Shown here piece by piece: positions 32,126 through 40,203 of a DNA stretch of 42,228 bases. The stretch is from assembly GCA_021731495.1 (NCBI GenBank), contig JAKFXG010000008.1, positions 1 through 42,228 on the forward strand, read 5' to 3'. Each line of letters begins with the position of its first letter. Within the stretch, counting starts at the first letter, position 1. The translations under genes and the position numbers were made by a program. Origin of the DNA: Candidatus Parcubacteria bacterium. Lineage in GTDB: Bacteria > Patescibacteriota > Minisyncoccia > Phycocordibacterales > Phycocordibacteraceae. The notes beneath the pieces are model-generated. The model made no database searches, was not told the origin of the DNA, and saw nothing but the letters and a program-made list of their open reading frames with translations.

Positions 32126-32686
32126 TTAGCGTAGCCAGTAAAGACGCAAGGTCATTTGATAGGTATAGACACCAGTGTCGGAACCCTTGACCGCGATGTT
32201 CTTGACATCGAGCAGACGTGCGCTCCGTTCCACTCCGTCCAAAAACGTCTGGAGGGCCGCAAAGGTACCAATCGCCGAGAGGGAAAGATTGACCGAGCCA
32301 ACGGGATTGGGAGCGGCAGCTCCGAGCGCGCCGGGTGTGTTGGTCACCGAACCGCTCGTGTCGTTTATGACAACATCGATATTTGAGAGCGACAGTCCTG
32401 AGCGCGCGGCGAGCGCATTGAGATCGAGAATGAGCCTGACGTTGTCGACCGAGTCGGGCAAGAAGACTGAAAGGCGTCTCAGGTGTTCCGGATCGATAGC
32501 GGATCGCGCCGCGGCGAGCGCATTCTGCTGCGCTTTGTACTCGCTCGCCGCCGTAAGCGCCTGCTCATTGAGCGCGATAGCGGCTTTGGTTTCGGCTATC
32601 GTACCGGACCATCCGGGTCTTACATAGCCGAAGAGTATGCCGATGGCAACGAAGAGAGCGAGGACGGGTAGGATGCGGCTGCTCAT
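32126..32686 (-). CDS. PilO-like alignment subcomplex protein
   Basis: This 186-aa protein has one N-terminal membrane helix (ILPVLALFVAIGILFGYV), a coiled-coil stretch rich in Ala/Glu (TKAAIALNEQALTAASEYKA), then a ferredoxin-like domain. The PilO-type sequence LSVFLPDSVDNVRLILDLNA at about 70-90 and the final LRLYWLR support the call. It forms heterodimers with the PilN-like protein to hold the pilus platform. Its start overlaps the PilN-like stop by 4 nt. Confidence 0.75.
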   Translation of the reverse strand: MSSRILPVLALFVAIGILFGYVRPGWSGTIAETKAAIALNEQALTAASEYKAQQNALAAARSAIDPEHLRRLSVFLPDSVDNVRLILDLNALAARSGLSLSNIDVVINDTSGSVTNTPGALGAAAPNPVGSVNLSLSAIGTFAALQTFLDGVERSARLLDVKNIAVKGSDTGVYTYQMTLRLYWLR

Positions 32687-33315
32687 AGAGGAGAGGGTGT
32701 GACCGGAGCGGCAGGTGCGCTCGGCACGGTTGCTGCGCTTGGTGAGAAGGCGATGAGTTTCGGGTCAAGTGTCGCCGAAAATCCGAACGTGATGGAGCTG
32801 TCTTTATTAACGACTATCTTGGAGAAAATGGCGTCCTTGATACGGCCGTCGGCGGCAAATGCGGTGGAAACGGCCGCAAGCGCATTGAAACTCTTCGCGA
32901 CTCCCGAACCCTCGACTTTTGTGGCGCCGGAAGGTTCGACCGAGACATTAAGCGAGGAGAAGCGAACGGTTGTAGGAAGCAACGTCTCGAGTGCAGCGAA
33001 GAAGTTGGAAAACGCGACGTGCTTCGAAAGGAGTGATGCGCTCAAGTTCAAGCGGTCGCGTAATTTGACAAAGCCCTCGATGGTCGCCGGATCGATTGCC
33101 GCCTGGGCCTGTGCGAGCTCGGCTTCCTTTTCAGAATGGCTTGATGAAAGAATGCGGCCGTAGAAGAAGACGCCGAGCGCCAAAACAAAGACAATGCCGA
33201 GAATCGCGTACATGAAGAAACCGAATGCACCAGTGAAATCAGCACGAAACCGCTGCGCTGCGGAACCCGAAGGGTGCGGAACGAACGAAGTTGGTATCGT
33301 GGGAGGAAGAGCCAT
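32683..33315 (-). CDS. PilN-like pilus assembly protein
   Basis: This 210-aa bitopic protein has a membrane helix at about 33-52 (FFMYAILGIVFVLALGVFFY) with a cytoplasmic Pro-rich N-terminus (LPPTIPTSFVPHPSG) that may contact PilM. A periplasm-side domain has LETLLPTTVRFSSLNVSVEP, the usual PilN 'lp-~v-l~~l' pattern. The tail is Ala/Pro-rich. TATACT (33325-33330) ends 9 nt before the ATG, so this promoter can drive the N-O-P operon independently of pilM, 57 nt upstream. Confidence 0.75.
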   Translation of the reverse strand: MALPPTIPTSFVPHPSGSAAQRFRADFTGAFGFFMYAILGIVFVLALGVFFYGRILSSSHSEKEAELAQAQAAIDPATIEGFVKLRDRLNLSASLLSKHVAFSNFFAALETLLPTTVRFSSLNVSVEPSGATKVEGSGVAKSFNALAAVSTAFAADGRIKDAIFSKIVVNKDSSITFGFSATLDPKLIAFSPSAATVPSAPAAPVTPSPL

Positions 33316-33324
33316 TTTATTTTC

Positions 33325-33330
33325 AGTATA
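33325..33330 (-). promoter_or_regulatory. -10 box of the PilN-O-P genes
   Basis: TATACT on the minus strand ends 9 nt before the PilN-like ATG. Confidence 0.45.
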
Positions 33331-33372
33331 CCCAGCACGAACCGATTAGCATATAAAGGTTATCCACCCCGT

Positions 33373-34473
33373 TCAGATTTCTCTGAGCTTACGCAACGCA
33401 AGACCCACTGCAACCGCAAACTCGGGACCGATTTCTTCGAGGACTTGGCGCATGAAGGCCGGCGCTTCAGTCTTCGCGAAAGGATCCGCGACCCGTACGT
33501 CGATCGAGAAAACTTCTTTCGCGTAGGTACCGAGTTCTTTCGTGACGCCGCCGCCGCCCGTAAACACAATCGAGGTAACCGATTTCTTATGGGTCGTCTC
33601 ATACTGCATGAGGACGCGTCGCGCCTCTGAGAAAATGCGCGAGAATACGAGTTCCGGATTCCCGAGCGCGCCGGCGCCCCGTATCCCTTCTTCCTTTTTC
33701 AGAGCTTCGGCTCGCGCGATGGAAAGATTGCCGGAAACCGAGATGGCGCGGGTGATATCCTGGCTCCCAGCGCTTATGGCATGCGAAAGCGCCACGACGC
33801 CATGTTCGACGACATACGTTTTCGTCGAGGCGGCGCCGACGTCCATCACCATAACCGGCTTCACAGGGTCTTCGACTACCGCACGGATGGTGCTAAAGAT
33901 CTCAATCTCATAAAAGCTTGCGGTGAGTCCGGCTCCGGCTACGATGCTCTGGAGCAGAGAGAGCTCGTCGTTATGCACCGCGACCAGAAGCACTTCAATA
34001 GTCTCGCCTTTGGAAGCTGCGTCGCGGGAAGATTCTTCTTCAGAAAACTGCGCCGGTTCCGCTTCAGGCACTACAAACCAGTCGAGCTGTACTTCGCTTA
34101 CGGGAACGGGAATGTATTTACGCGCTTCAAGCTCGATGACGGTCCTTTGTTCCTTCGGATCTTTGCGGTACGGGAGTCTGACCAGCGTCAGAAGAGAGCG
34201 GGCGAAAGGTATCGAGACGCCGCAATTCGTCGTCGTCACCTTCGCTTCACGCAAGAGATCCTTCAGCGTCTCGGTGATCTGCTCCGCGGAAAGATTCGTC
34301 GCCTGTCCGACTTCGGATCCGCCATAGGGACCGAGCGCGAGTTCACCGTATGTTTCGAGTACCGCCTTCCCTCCCTCTTTGCGCAGCTGCACGACCTTCA
34401 AGGACGATGAGCCGATATCGACACCAAGCACGCTCTTATCCTCTTTTTTAAAAAGATTGCTGAGGAACGACAT
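33373..34473 (-). CDS. pilM: Type IV pilus assembly ATPase-fold protein PilM
   Basis: This 366-aa actin-like protein begins MSFLSNLFKKEDKSVLGVDI, with phosphate-1 loop GVDIGSSSLKVVQL at 16-29, the family's VSIPFARSLLTLVRLP and ARKYIPVPVSEVQLDW, phosphate-2 VMVMDVGAASTKTYVV near 200, and IVFTGGGGVTKELG near 300. PilM sits in the cytoplasm and binds the PilN N-terminus. ATG 34473 is chosen over the earlier in-frame start because TATTAT (34480-34485) ends 6 nt before it. The gene is divergent from comF. Confidence 0.92.
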   Translation of the reverse strand: MSFLSNLFKKEDKSVLGVDIGSSSLKVVQLRKEGGKAVLETYGELALGPYGGSEVGQATNLSAEQITETLKDLLREAKVTTTNCGVSIPFARSLLTLVRLPYRKDPKEQRTVIELEARKYIPVPVSEVQLDWFVVPEAEPAQFSEEESSRDAASKGETIEVLLVAVHNDELSLLQSIVAGAGLTASFYEIEIFSTIRAVVEDPVKPVMVMDVGAASTKTYVVEHGVVALSHAISAGSQDITRAISVSGNLSIARAEALKKEEGIRGAGALGNPELVFSRIFSEARRVLMQYETTHKKSVTSIVFTGGGGVTKELGTYAKEVFSIDVRVADPFAKTEAPAFMRQVLEEIGPEFAVAVGLALRKLREI

Positions 34474-34487
34474 GTAAGAATAATACC
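34474..34487. promoter_or_regulatory. Shared divergent promoter region of pilM and comF
   Basis: Only 14 bp separate the two ATGs. On the minus strand TATTAT (34480-34485) is the pilM -10 box. On the plus strand TAAGAAT at 34475-34481 can serve as the comF -10 box. Each gene's -35 region lies inside the other gene. Confidence 0.5.
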
Positions 34488-35105
34488 ATGGTGGTTCTTC
34501 GACATTGGCTTGATTTCCTCTTCCCACCGCGCTCCGACGAGGTTGTTCTGCGCGGAGTATCGGTCGACGACTTCCTTGCGCTTGTTGCGCCTCGACTACT
34601 ACTCACCACGCAACCGGAAACTGTCGCCCTCTTTCCTTTCAATATCATTCTCGTCCGCGCTGCCGCCCATGAAGCAAAGTATCACGGCAATGCTTTTGCT
34701 TTCCGACTCCTCAGCTCTGCGCTTGCCGAATACCTACGAGACGCTGACGATGGATTTCGCAAACCCATCATCGTGCCAATACCGCTCGGTAAAGGTCGAT
34801 ATAAAGAGCGTGGCTTTAACCAGGTCGAAAAAATTATAGAGCTTGCGGCCGAAGGGCTCGATGTCACGGTCGACAGAACGCTTCTCGAGCGTACCCGCGA
34901 AACTGCGTCGCAAGTCTCGCTCCCCCGCCACGCCCGTGAGGAGAATATGCGTGGCGCCTTCGGCGCCACGCGCCCTGCTGACCCTGCGCACACATATATA
35001 GTTGTCGACGATGTAACTACTACAGGCGCCACGCTCCAAGCCGCCATAGACGCCCTGCGAGAGTCCGGCGCCAAACATGTCATTCCGCTCGCTCTCGCTC
35101 ACTAA
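34488..35105 (+). CDS. comF: ComF family phosphoribosyltransferase-like protein
   Basis: This 205-aa protein opens with WLDFLFPPRSDE, the standard ComF start, and has VPIPLGKGRYKERGFNQVE near 100-118 and the PRPP loop YIVVDDVTTTGATLQAAI near 166. ComF is needed for natural transformation in many bacteria. The N-terminal zinc finger (usually two CxxC pairs after LLFPP) is gone: no cysteine is found there. It is divergent from pilM, supporting a DNA-uptake role for the pilus. A 10-bp-arm palindrome (34949-34971) lies in the coding sequence. No terminator is seen before tRNA-Ser, which starts 22 nt later. Confidence 0.88.
   Translation: MVVLRHWLDFLFPPRSDEVVLRGVSVDDFLALVAPRLLLTTQPETVALFPFNIILVRAAAHEAKYHGNAFAFRLLSSALAEYLRDADDGFRKPIIVPIPLGKGRYKERGFNQVEKIIELAAEGLDVTVDRTLLERTRETASQVSLPRHAREENMRGAFGATRPADPAHTYIVVDDVTTTGATLQAAIDALRESGAKHVIPLALAH
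34949..34971. repeat. 10-bp-arm perfect palindrome inside comF
   Basis: GCGTGGCGCC-ttc-GGCGCCACGC, encoding RGAFGAT in a conserved position. Confidence 0.6.
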
Positions 35106-35127
35106 ATTTGATATTGTGGCGAAATAC

Positions 35128-35219
35128 GGAGGGGTCGCATAGAGGCCTAGTGCGGCGGGTTGCTAACTCGCTATACGAGTAAAATCGTATCGAGGGTTCG
35201 AATCCCTCCCCCTCCGCCA
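35128..35219 (+). tRNA. tRNA-Ser (GCU anticodon), CCA encoded
   Basis: A class II tRNA: acceptor GGAGGGG/CCCCTCC, anticodon loop TTGCTAA (GCT), a long variable arm (TACGAGTAAAATCGTA), T-arm GAGGG-TTCGAAT-CCCTC, discriminator G and encoded CCA. It marks the left end of an AT-rich accessory segment, and part of its 3' end is repeated at 36133-36152. Confidence 0.93.
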
Positions 35220-35280
35220 GTAGTTTTGAAAAGTGAGCATTAAAATACCCTTGTTTTAAGCTACTTTCTAAAACTGAAAA

Positions 35281-35319
35281 GTGGTAAAATGTAAGAACCC
35301 TCAAGGGATTCGAACTATG
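35281..35319 (+). repeat. Promoter-leader module, copy 1
   Basis: A 39-nt stretch running from GTGGTAAAAT to the ATG matches 36164-36204 with only three or so differences. It contains a -10-like TAAAAT, a small hairpin (CCC-tcaa-GGG) and GGATTCGAAC, which resembles the reverse complement of a tRNA T-arm, then the start codon of an unrelated gene. Confidence 0.7.
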
Positions 35320-35862
35320 AATGAAAAAGTTTTAAAAGTAACTTTAAGAATCACAGCACTCTTTTTGTGGTATTTCGTTCTGCTATTCTTGTTCATTGTT
35401 TTGGACATGAATATGAGCACCCCTTTTCTTAAGGAAGGCACATTTATCGGGGACATGATGATTCGCTATCCGTACCAGTGGGACTACGAACTGATGTTCG
35501 CCGGTCTTTTTCTCGTCTGGGGAATCTTTTTATGGAAAGCGAGTAAGAAACTATCAGAAAATAAAATGGTGATTCAGTTTACCGCATGGGCATTTCTGGC
35601 GCACGCTGTCAGCATGATTATCGTAGGTTTAATTAGATCATCAGCATTCACACATCTAGTGACCGACAGCATACTGTGGTTTCTTATTAGTTTTCTGATC
35701 TTCTACCTTAGCCGCGAGAAACCTACTATCTCACTAGAACGCCTGGCGGAACTTCAACGTGCTGCCTTTGTTGCCTCCACTGGTGCATCTACTCGTCTTG
35801 CTGGTTCAAAGCTTTCGGATGAGCAAGTTGCGCAAATCAGTAAATCTTCCGAGCAAAAGTAG
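35317..35862 (+). CDS. Hypothetical four-helix membrane protein
   Basis: I do not recognise this family. The 181-aa protein has about four membrane helices (residues about 11-31, 58-76, 84-105, 112-131) and a soluble C-terminal tail with Ala/Ser/Gln-rich sequence (LAELQRAAFVASTGASTRLA) that is probably helical. Composition is AT-rich compared with neighbours. The ATG is set by the shared promoter-leader module that also precedes the SET gene. Part of its tail coding sequence resembles a short stretch at 36565-36592, hinting at duplication. It lies between tRNA-Ser and a tRNA-end repeat, so it may be cargo of an integrated element. Confidence 0.6.
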   Translation: MNEKVLKVTLRITALFLWYFVLLFLFIVLDMNMSTPFLKEGTFIGDMMIRYPYQWDYELMFAGLFLVWGIFLWKASKKLSENKMVIQFTAWAFLAHAVSMIIVGLIRSSAFTHLVTDSILWFLISFLIFYLSREKPTISLERLAELQRAAFVASTGASTRLAGSKLSDEQVAQISKSSEQK

Positions 35863-36011
35863 GGACATCAAACAGACCAGGATTTTCTTTGTAGATTTGC
35901 CTTAAATCACGTACAATTTTATCAACGCTCCTGAAATTAAGCCGTTTTGGTTCTAATTTCGGGACATCGTCCCCGCAAAATAACGAGCCAAGAGCGTTAG
36001 CTCTTGGCGAC
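35837..36011 (-). pseudogene. C-terminal fragment of an unidentified protein
   Basis: On the minus strand an open frame without a start codon encodes LNFRSVDKIVRDLRQIYKEN, then PGLFDVPTFARKIY before a TGA. The amino-acid make-up looks genuine, but an in-frame TAG lies just upstream at 36012 and no ATG/GTG/TTG follows, so it seems a truncated remnant. Its end overlaps the 3' end of the convergent membrane-protein gene. The protein family is unknown. Confidence 0.35.
35987..36008. terminator. Hairpin, possible terminator
   Basis: GCCAAGAGC-gtta-GCTCTTGGC, 9-bp perfect arms. No T tract follows on the plus strand. Confidence 0.4.
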
Positions 36012-36026
36012 TATATTTTCGAGAGC

Positions 36027-36145
36027 GGGGAGGGATTCGAAAGTCACGGGCGCTTGGTGCCGACCAAGTAGGTCATTCTGCTGAATGAGACGGGGTAGCG
36101 CAAAAAAATCCAGCAGGATTTTTTTGCGTGACCGAATCCCTCCCC
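36027..36145. repeat. Structured repeat element A with conserved 26-nt core
   Basis: Outer arms GGGGAGGGATTCG (36027-36039) and CGAATCCCTCCCC (36133-36145) pair, then GTCACG (36043-36048) with CGTGAC (36127-36132). Inside are CTTGGT-gccg-ACCAAG, the core at 36067-36092 (starting AGTAGGTCATTCTGCTGAAT), and a 13-bp hairpin CGCAAAAAAATCC...GGATTTTTTTGCG. The core is identical to that of element B at 37886-37911. The outer arms copy the tRNA-Ser 3' end. Confidence 0.7.
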
Positions 36146-36152
36146 ATCCGCT
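36133..36152 (+). repeat. Copy of the tRNA-Ser 3' end (possible attachment-site repeat)
   Basis: CGAATCCCTCCCCATCCGCT matches the tRNA-Ser end at 35199-35218 at about 18 of 20 positions and in the same orientation. A tRNA 3'-end direct repeat about 0.9 kb away is the usual mark of an integrated element. An inverted partial copy lies at 36027-36039. Confidence 0.5.
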
Positions 36153-36163
36153 TGAACCCGCAC

Positions 36164-36204
36164 GAGTGATAAAATGCAAGAACCCTGAAGGGATTCGAAC
36201 TATG
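36164..36204 (+). repeat. Promoter-leader module, copy 2
   Basis: Near-identical to 35281-35319: TAAAAT box, AAGAACCCT, CCC-tgaa-GGG hairpin, GGATTCGAAC and ATG. It precedes the SET-domain gene. Confidence 0.7.
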
Positions 36205-36525
36205 GGTGATATAACTATTGGAAAAGGAAATCTCGCCGGAAAAGGTGTGTATGCCGATAGGAACTTTAAAGCTGGTGAAGTTGTAATTACATATCACCTT
36301 AAATCTCTTACCGATCAAGAGTTCGAGGACTTACCGGAACCTGAAAAAATGTTTGTACATATTCATTACGGCATCAAGTACCTATATTCGGAACCAGAAC
36401 GATATGTTAATCATTCTTCCGATCCAAACACGAGACAAGATCTGGAAACCAAGCAAGACGTAGCTATTCGGGATATAGCAAAGAGAGAAATGATTACCAC
36501 CGACGCCACTAAAGATGATGTTTAA
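36202..36525 (+). CDS. SET-domain protein, small, with atypical C-terminus
   Basis: This 107-aa protein matches SET-domain lysine methyltransferases: IGKGNLAGKGVYADRNFKAG at 6-25 (SAM-binding G-x-G), LYSEPERYVNHSSDPNT with NH at 70-71, and VAIRDIAKREMITTD at 87-101. The family usually ends 'GEEIT-DY' with a catalytic tyrosine; here it ends DATKDDV and two stop codons follow, so the Tyr is absent and activity is doubtful. An in-frame continuation after the stops (ARAYKKNLGISPERLTEH) is readable. The start is fixed by the promoter-leader module shared with the 35317 gene. It is AT-rich and probably foreign. Confidence 0.7.
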   Translation: MGDITIGKGNLAGKGVYADRNFKAGEVVITYHLKSLTDQEFEDLPEPEKMFVHIHYGIKYLYSEPERYVNHSSDPNTRQDLETKQDVAIRDIAKREMITTDATKDDV

Positions 36526-36627
36526 TAATCCAATGATAAAGCCCGAGCGTACAAAAAGAACCTTGGCATCTCACCAGAGCGCCTGACGGAACATTGAAAA
36601 GTGTTTTTGTGCAAGAAGCTTGCACTG

Positions 36628-36665
36628 AAAAGAAAACTCGGCGCATATGCGCCGAGTTTTCTTTT
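36628..36665. terminator. Bidirectional terminator
   Basis: A 38-nt nearly perfect palindrome, AAAAGAAAACTCGGCGCAT to its complement, with A and T tracts on both sides. It lies between the SET gene and the convergent DUF378 gene. Confidence 0.8.
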
Positions 36666-36666
36666 C

Positions 36667-36703
36667 GATGTAAGATTTTCTGCTTCGCAGAAAATCTTAC
36701 ATC
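36667..36703. terminator. Long hairpin at the end of the DUF378 gene
   Basis: GATGTAAGATTTTCTGC-ttc-GCAGAAAATCTTACATC, 17-bp perfect stem. Its right arm contains the stop codon of the minus-strand gene, so it could stall or protect the mRNA end. Confidence 0.6.
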
Positions 36704-36927
36704 CCCGAGGTGTTGCACATACGACAGTCTCTTTTGTGAGTGAAGAGAAGAACAACCGCTGAGACTCCAACGAGCAGATAGACGAGATTTTCGATTGACG
36801 GTATCGAGCCAAGAAGGAGATTCACGACATTCAAATTGCTACCCATATAGGTCCCGAGCGCGACAAGTCCCCAGTTGAGACCGCCGACGACAAGGAGAAC
36901 GAACGCTGTACTATGCAGTGCTTTCAT
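36697..36927 (-). CDS. DUF378 family membrane protein
   Basis: This 76-aa protein has two membrane helices, with the family pattern VVGGLNWGLVALG at about 14-26 and SIENLVYLLVGVSAVVLL at about 44-61. Function is unknown in all bacteria. The short cytoplasmic tail has CRMC, a possible metal or thiol site. The start ATG 36927 gives the standard N-terminus. The stop lies inside a 17-bp hairpin. It is a single gene, and the 170 nt upstream hold only weak promoter-like sequence and one imperfect hairpin. Confidence 0.85.
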   Translation of the reverse strand: MKALHSTAFVLLVVGGLNWGLVALGTYMGSNLNVVNLLLGSIPSIENLVYLLVGVSAVVLLFTHKRDCRMCNTSGM

Positions 36928-37085
36928 GTGAGTTAACAGATGATTAAAGCGGTGGTGGTGGTCCGCTCCCGCTAGTATGACTCCTTCTGTATAAGTTTGG
37001 GGCGATCAAGAGGCCGCCTGTGCAAAACTCAAAATCGATCAGGGAGCTGATTTTGATACTCTAGCCCCGTCAACACAAGTTCGGG

Positions 37086-37091
37086 TATACT
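37086..37091 (+). promoter_or_regulatory. -10 box of the phosphatase gene
   Basis: TATACT ends 12 nt before the ATG, predicting a leader of about 5 nt. Confidence 0.45.
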
Positions 37092-37103
37092 ACATGCATT
37101 ACC

Positions 37104-37811
37104 ATGACACTTACGCCCTTTCTCGTGCTAGTCTTTGTATTTTTTCTTGCGGTGTTCGTTATTCTTCGGATGCAACCTCGGCGTTTCTATATCGTTCGCC
37201 ACGGCGAGACGCTTCTCAATGCTTCGCATATAAAACAAGGCGCGGAGGGGGGATTGAGTGAAAGTGGGAAACGGCAGGCATCGAAAATCGGCGAGCTGTT
37301 TGCGCCACTCCATATACACAAAATTATTTCGAGTCCCTATGAACGAGCCCGCCAAACAGCAGAACTTATAAATGCGCAGTTGCATGTCCCCATTGTCTAC
37401 TCTCCGCTTCTCATTGAGCGACGCAATCCTTCCGAGGTTATCGGCAAACATACGCGCGATCCTGAAGTGGAGCGCATCATGGATTATATAGACAATACGT
37501 ACCATGAAGACGACTACCGATACTCTGATGAAGAAAATTTCAATGATTTGAAAAGACGCGCACGGGAATGCCTTTCGTTCCTTGCAAGACAGAGAACGCA
37601 CACAACCTGCGTCGTCACGCATCATGCATTCCTCAAGATGCTGCTCGCGTATATGCTCTATCGGGAAGAGCTCCACTCAAGCGATTTCGCCAAGCTCTCT
37701 TTTTTCAACATGTCAGACAACGGCGGCATCAGTACCTGCGAGTTCCACCCGTGGAAAATGTTCTCAAAAACGCGCGGTTGGGAGATTATCAGTTACAACG
37801 AGCAGCCCTAA
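37104..37811 (+). CDS. Histidine phosphatase family protein, membrane-anchored
   Basis: This 235-aa protein has an N-terminal hydrophobic helix (residues 4-22, LTPFLVLVFVFFLAVFVIL) and then a phosphoglycerate mutase-like domain: IVRHGETLLN with the catalytic His at about 33, SSPYERARQTAELI with the Arg of the phosphate pocket, and VVTHHAFLKMLL with the second His near 178. Such enzymes dephosphorylate small molecules or proteins. The membrane anchor is unusual for a metabolic mutase and suggests a surface-facing or membrane-bound phosphatase. It is followed by a strong terminator. Confidence 0.88.
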   Translation: MTLTPFLVLVFVFFLAVFVILRMQPRRFYIVRHGETLLNASHIKQGAEGGLSESGKRQASKIGELFAPLHIHKIISSPYERARQTAELINAQLHVPIVYSPLLIERRNPSEVIGKHTRDPEVERIMDYIDNTYHEDDYRYSDEENFNDLKRRARECLSFLARQRTHTTCVVTHHAFLKMLLAYMLYREELHSSDFAKLSFFNMSDNGGISTCEFHPWKMFSKTRGWEIISYNEQP

Positions 37812-37846
37812 CAAAAAAACCGCATGTGCGGTTTTTTTGTTAGGGA
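37805..37846 (+). terminator. Terminator after the phosphatase gene
   Basis: CCTAACAAAAAAACCGCA-tg-TGCGGTTTTTTTGTTAGG, a long perfect stem with a T tract. It overlaps the stop codon region. Confidence 0.85.
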
Positions 37847-37849
37847 GCG

Positions 37850-38004
37850 AGGTGCACGATTTTGGAGCGTCCGGAGCGTGACCCCAGTAGGTCATTCTGC
37901 TGAATGAGACGCGAGGAAGAGCTGATTTTACAAAATCACGTCGCACCATGTCCATTGAAGTGCGACGCCAGCAGAAAATTATGCGGCTCCAAAATCGTGC
38001 ACCT
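37850..38004. repeat. Structured repeat element B with conserved 26-nt core
   Basis: Outer 19-bp arms AGGTGCACGATTTTGGAGC (37850-37868) and complement (37986-38004) enclose the core 37886-37911, identical to element A, plus GATTTT-ac-AAAATC (37924-37937), CGTCGCAC...GTGCGACG (37939-37946 with 37960-37967) and TTCTGCTG (37895-37902) pairing with CAGCAGAA (37969-37976). It lies between the terminator of the phosphatase gene and the groEL stop codon. Confidence 0.7.
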
Positions 38005-38012
38005 TGCGGATA

Positions 38013-39650
<1,638 letters not shown>

Positions 39651-39713
39651 TTATTAGTTATTGGTTAATAGGCGACGTTTCGTCGTACCCGAAGGGGTAT
39701 AAGTAGGGAGTAG

Positions 39714-40019
39714 TTAGCTCACGACACCGAGGATACTTGATTCTGAAATGATGTAATACTCCTGCCCTTCTATCTTCACTTCGTCATAACCATATTTGCT
39801 GAAAAGTACAGCATCGCCGACCTTTACCTGCATCGGAATACGCTTGCCGTCTTCGTATTTACCCGGACCAACGGCGGCCACCGTGCCTTGTGCTGGTTTT
39901 TCCTTATCAACGGTTTCAGGAATAATGATGCCTGATGCAAGTTTCTTTTCGCCCTCCTTTGCGGATGGCAATACCACAATACGGTCTCCAAGCGGCTTCA
40001 GTGAAAGCTTTTTTGCCAT
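39714..40019 (-). CDS. groS: Co-chaperonin GroES (Hsp10)
   Basis: This 101-aa protein starts with KPLGDRIVVLPSAKEGEKKL. The mobile loop ASGIIIPETV near 28-37 is the segment that docks on GroEL, and the end contains KVGDAVLFSKYGYDEVKIEG, usual for GroES. It caps the GroEL ring. TATATA (40026-40031) ends 6 nt before the ATG. No CIRCE operator (the HrcA heat-shock site) is seen upstream, so regulation differs from that of many other bacteria or is absent. Confidence 0.97.
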   Translation of the reverse strand: MAKKLSLKPLGDRIVVLPSAKEGEKKLASGIIIPETVDKEKPAQGTVAAVGPGKYEDGKRIPMQVKVGDAVLFSKYGYDEVKIEGQEYYIISESSILGVVS

Positions 40020-40025
40020 AAGTTC

Positions 40026-40031
40026 TATATA
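40026..40031 (-). promoter_or_regulatory. -10 box of groES-groEL
   Basis: TATATA ends 6 nt before the groES ATG, in a run of alternating T and A. Confidence 0.5.
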
Positions 40032-40112
40032 TATAATGAATAATCGCGCCCGATTGTTCCCGTGTGAGAGGAGTATATGGAAATCTCAGGGTCTATGCAA
40101 CCGTACCGAGTC

Positions 40113-40141
40113 TTGACAAGACAACGATAGCTTGCTATACT
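40113..40141 (+). promoter_or_regulatory. Consensus sigma-70-type promoter
   Basis: TTGACA (40113-40118), 17-nt spacer, TATACT (40136-40141). It is the best full promoter in the window and is followed by a leader of about 55 nt with a Shine-Dalgarno, serving the gene at 40204. Confidence 0.8.
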
Positions 40142-40203
40142 GAACTTTAGATGAAACTCTAGCGGCAGGACATGCCGTGCACTGCATAAGGAGCATAGAG
40201 GTC

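Noticed and set aside
37764-37955. Open frame across the terminator and structured element B
   Set aside because: It runs through a terminator and a palindrome and has no promoter or family resemblance.
40020-40112. CIRCE heat-shock operator before groES
   Set aside because: No TTAGCACTC-N9-GAGTGCTAA-like inverted repeat is present.
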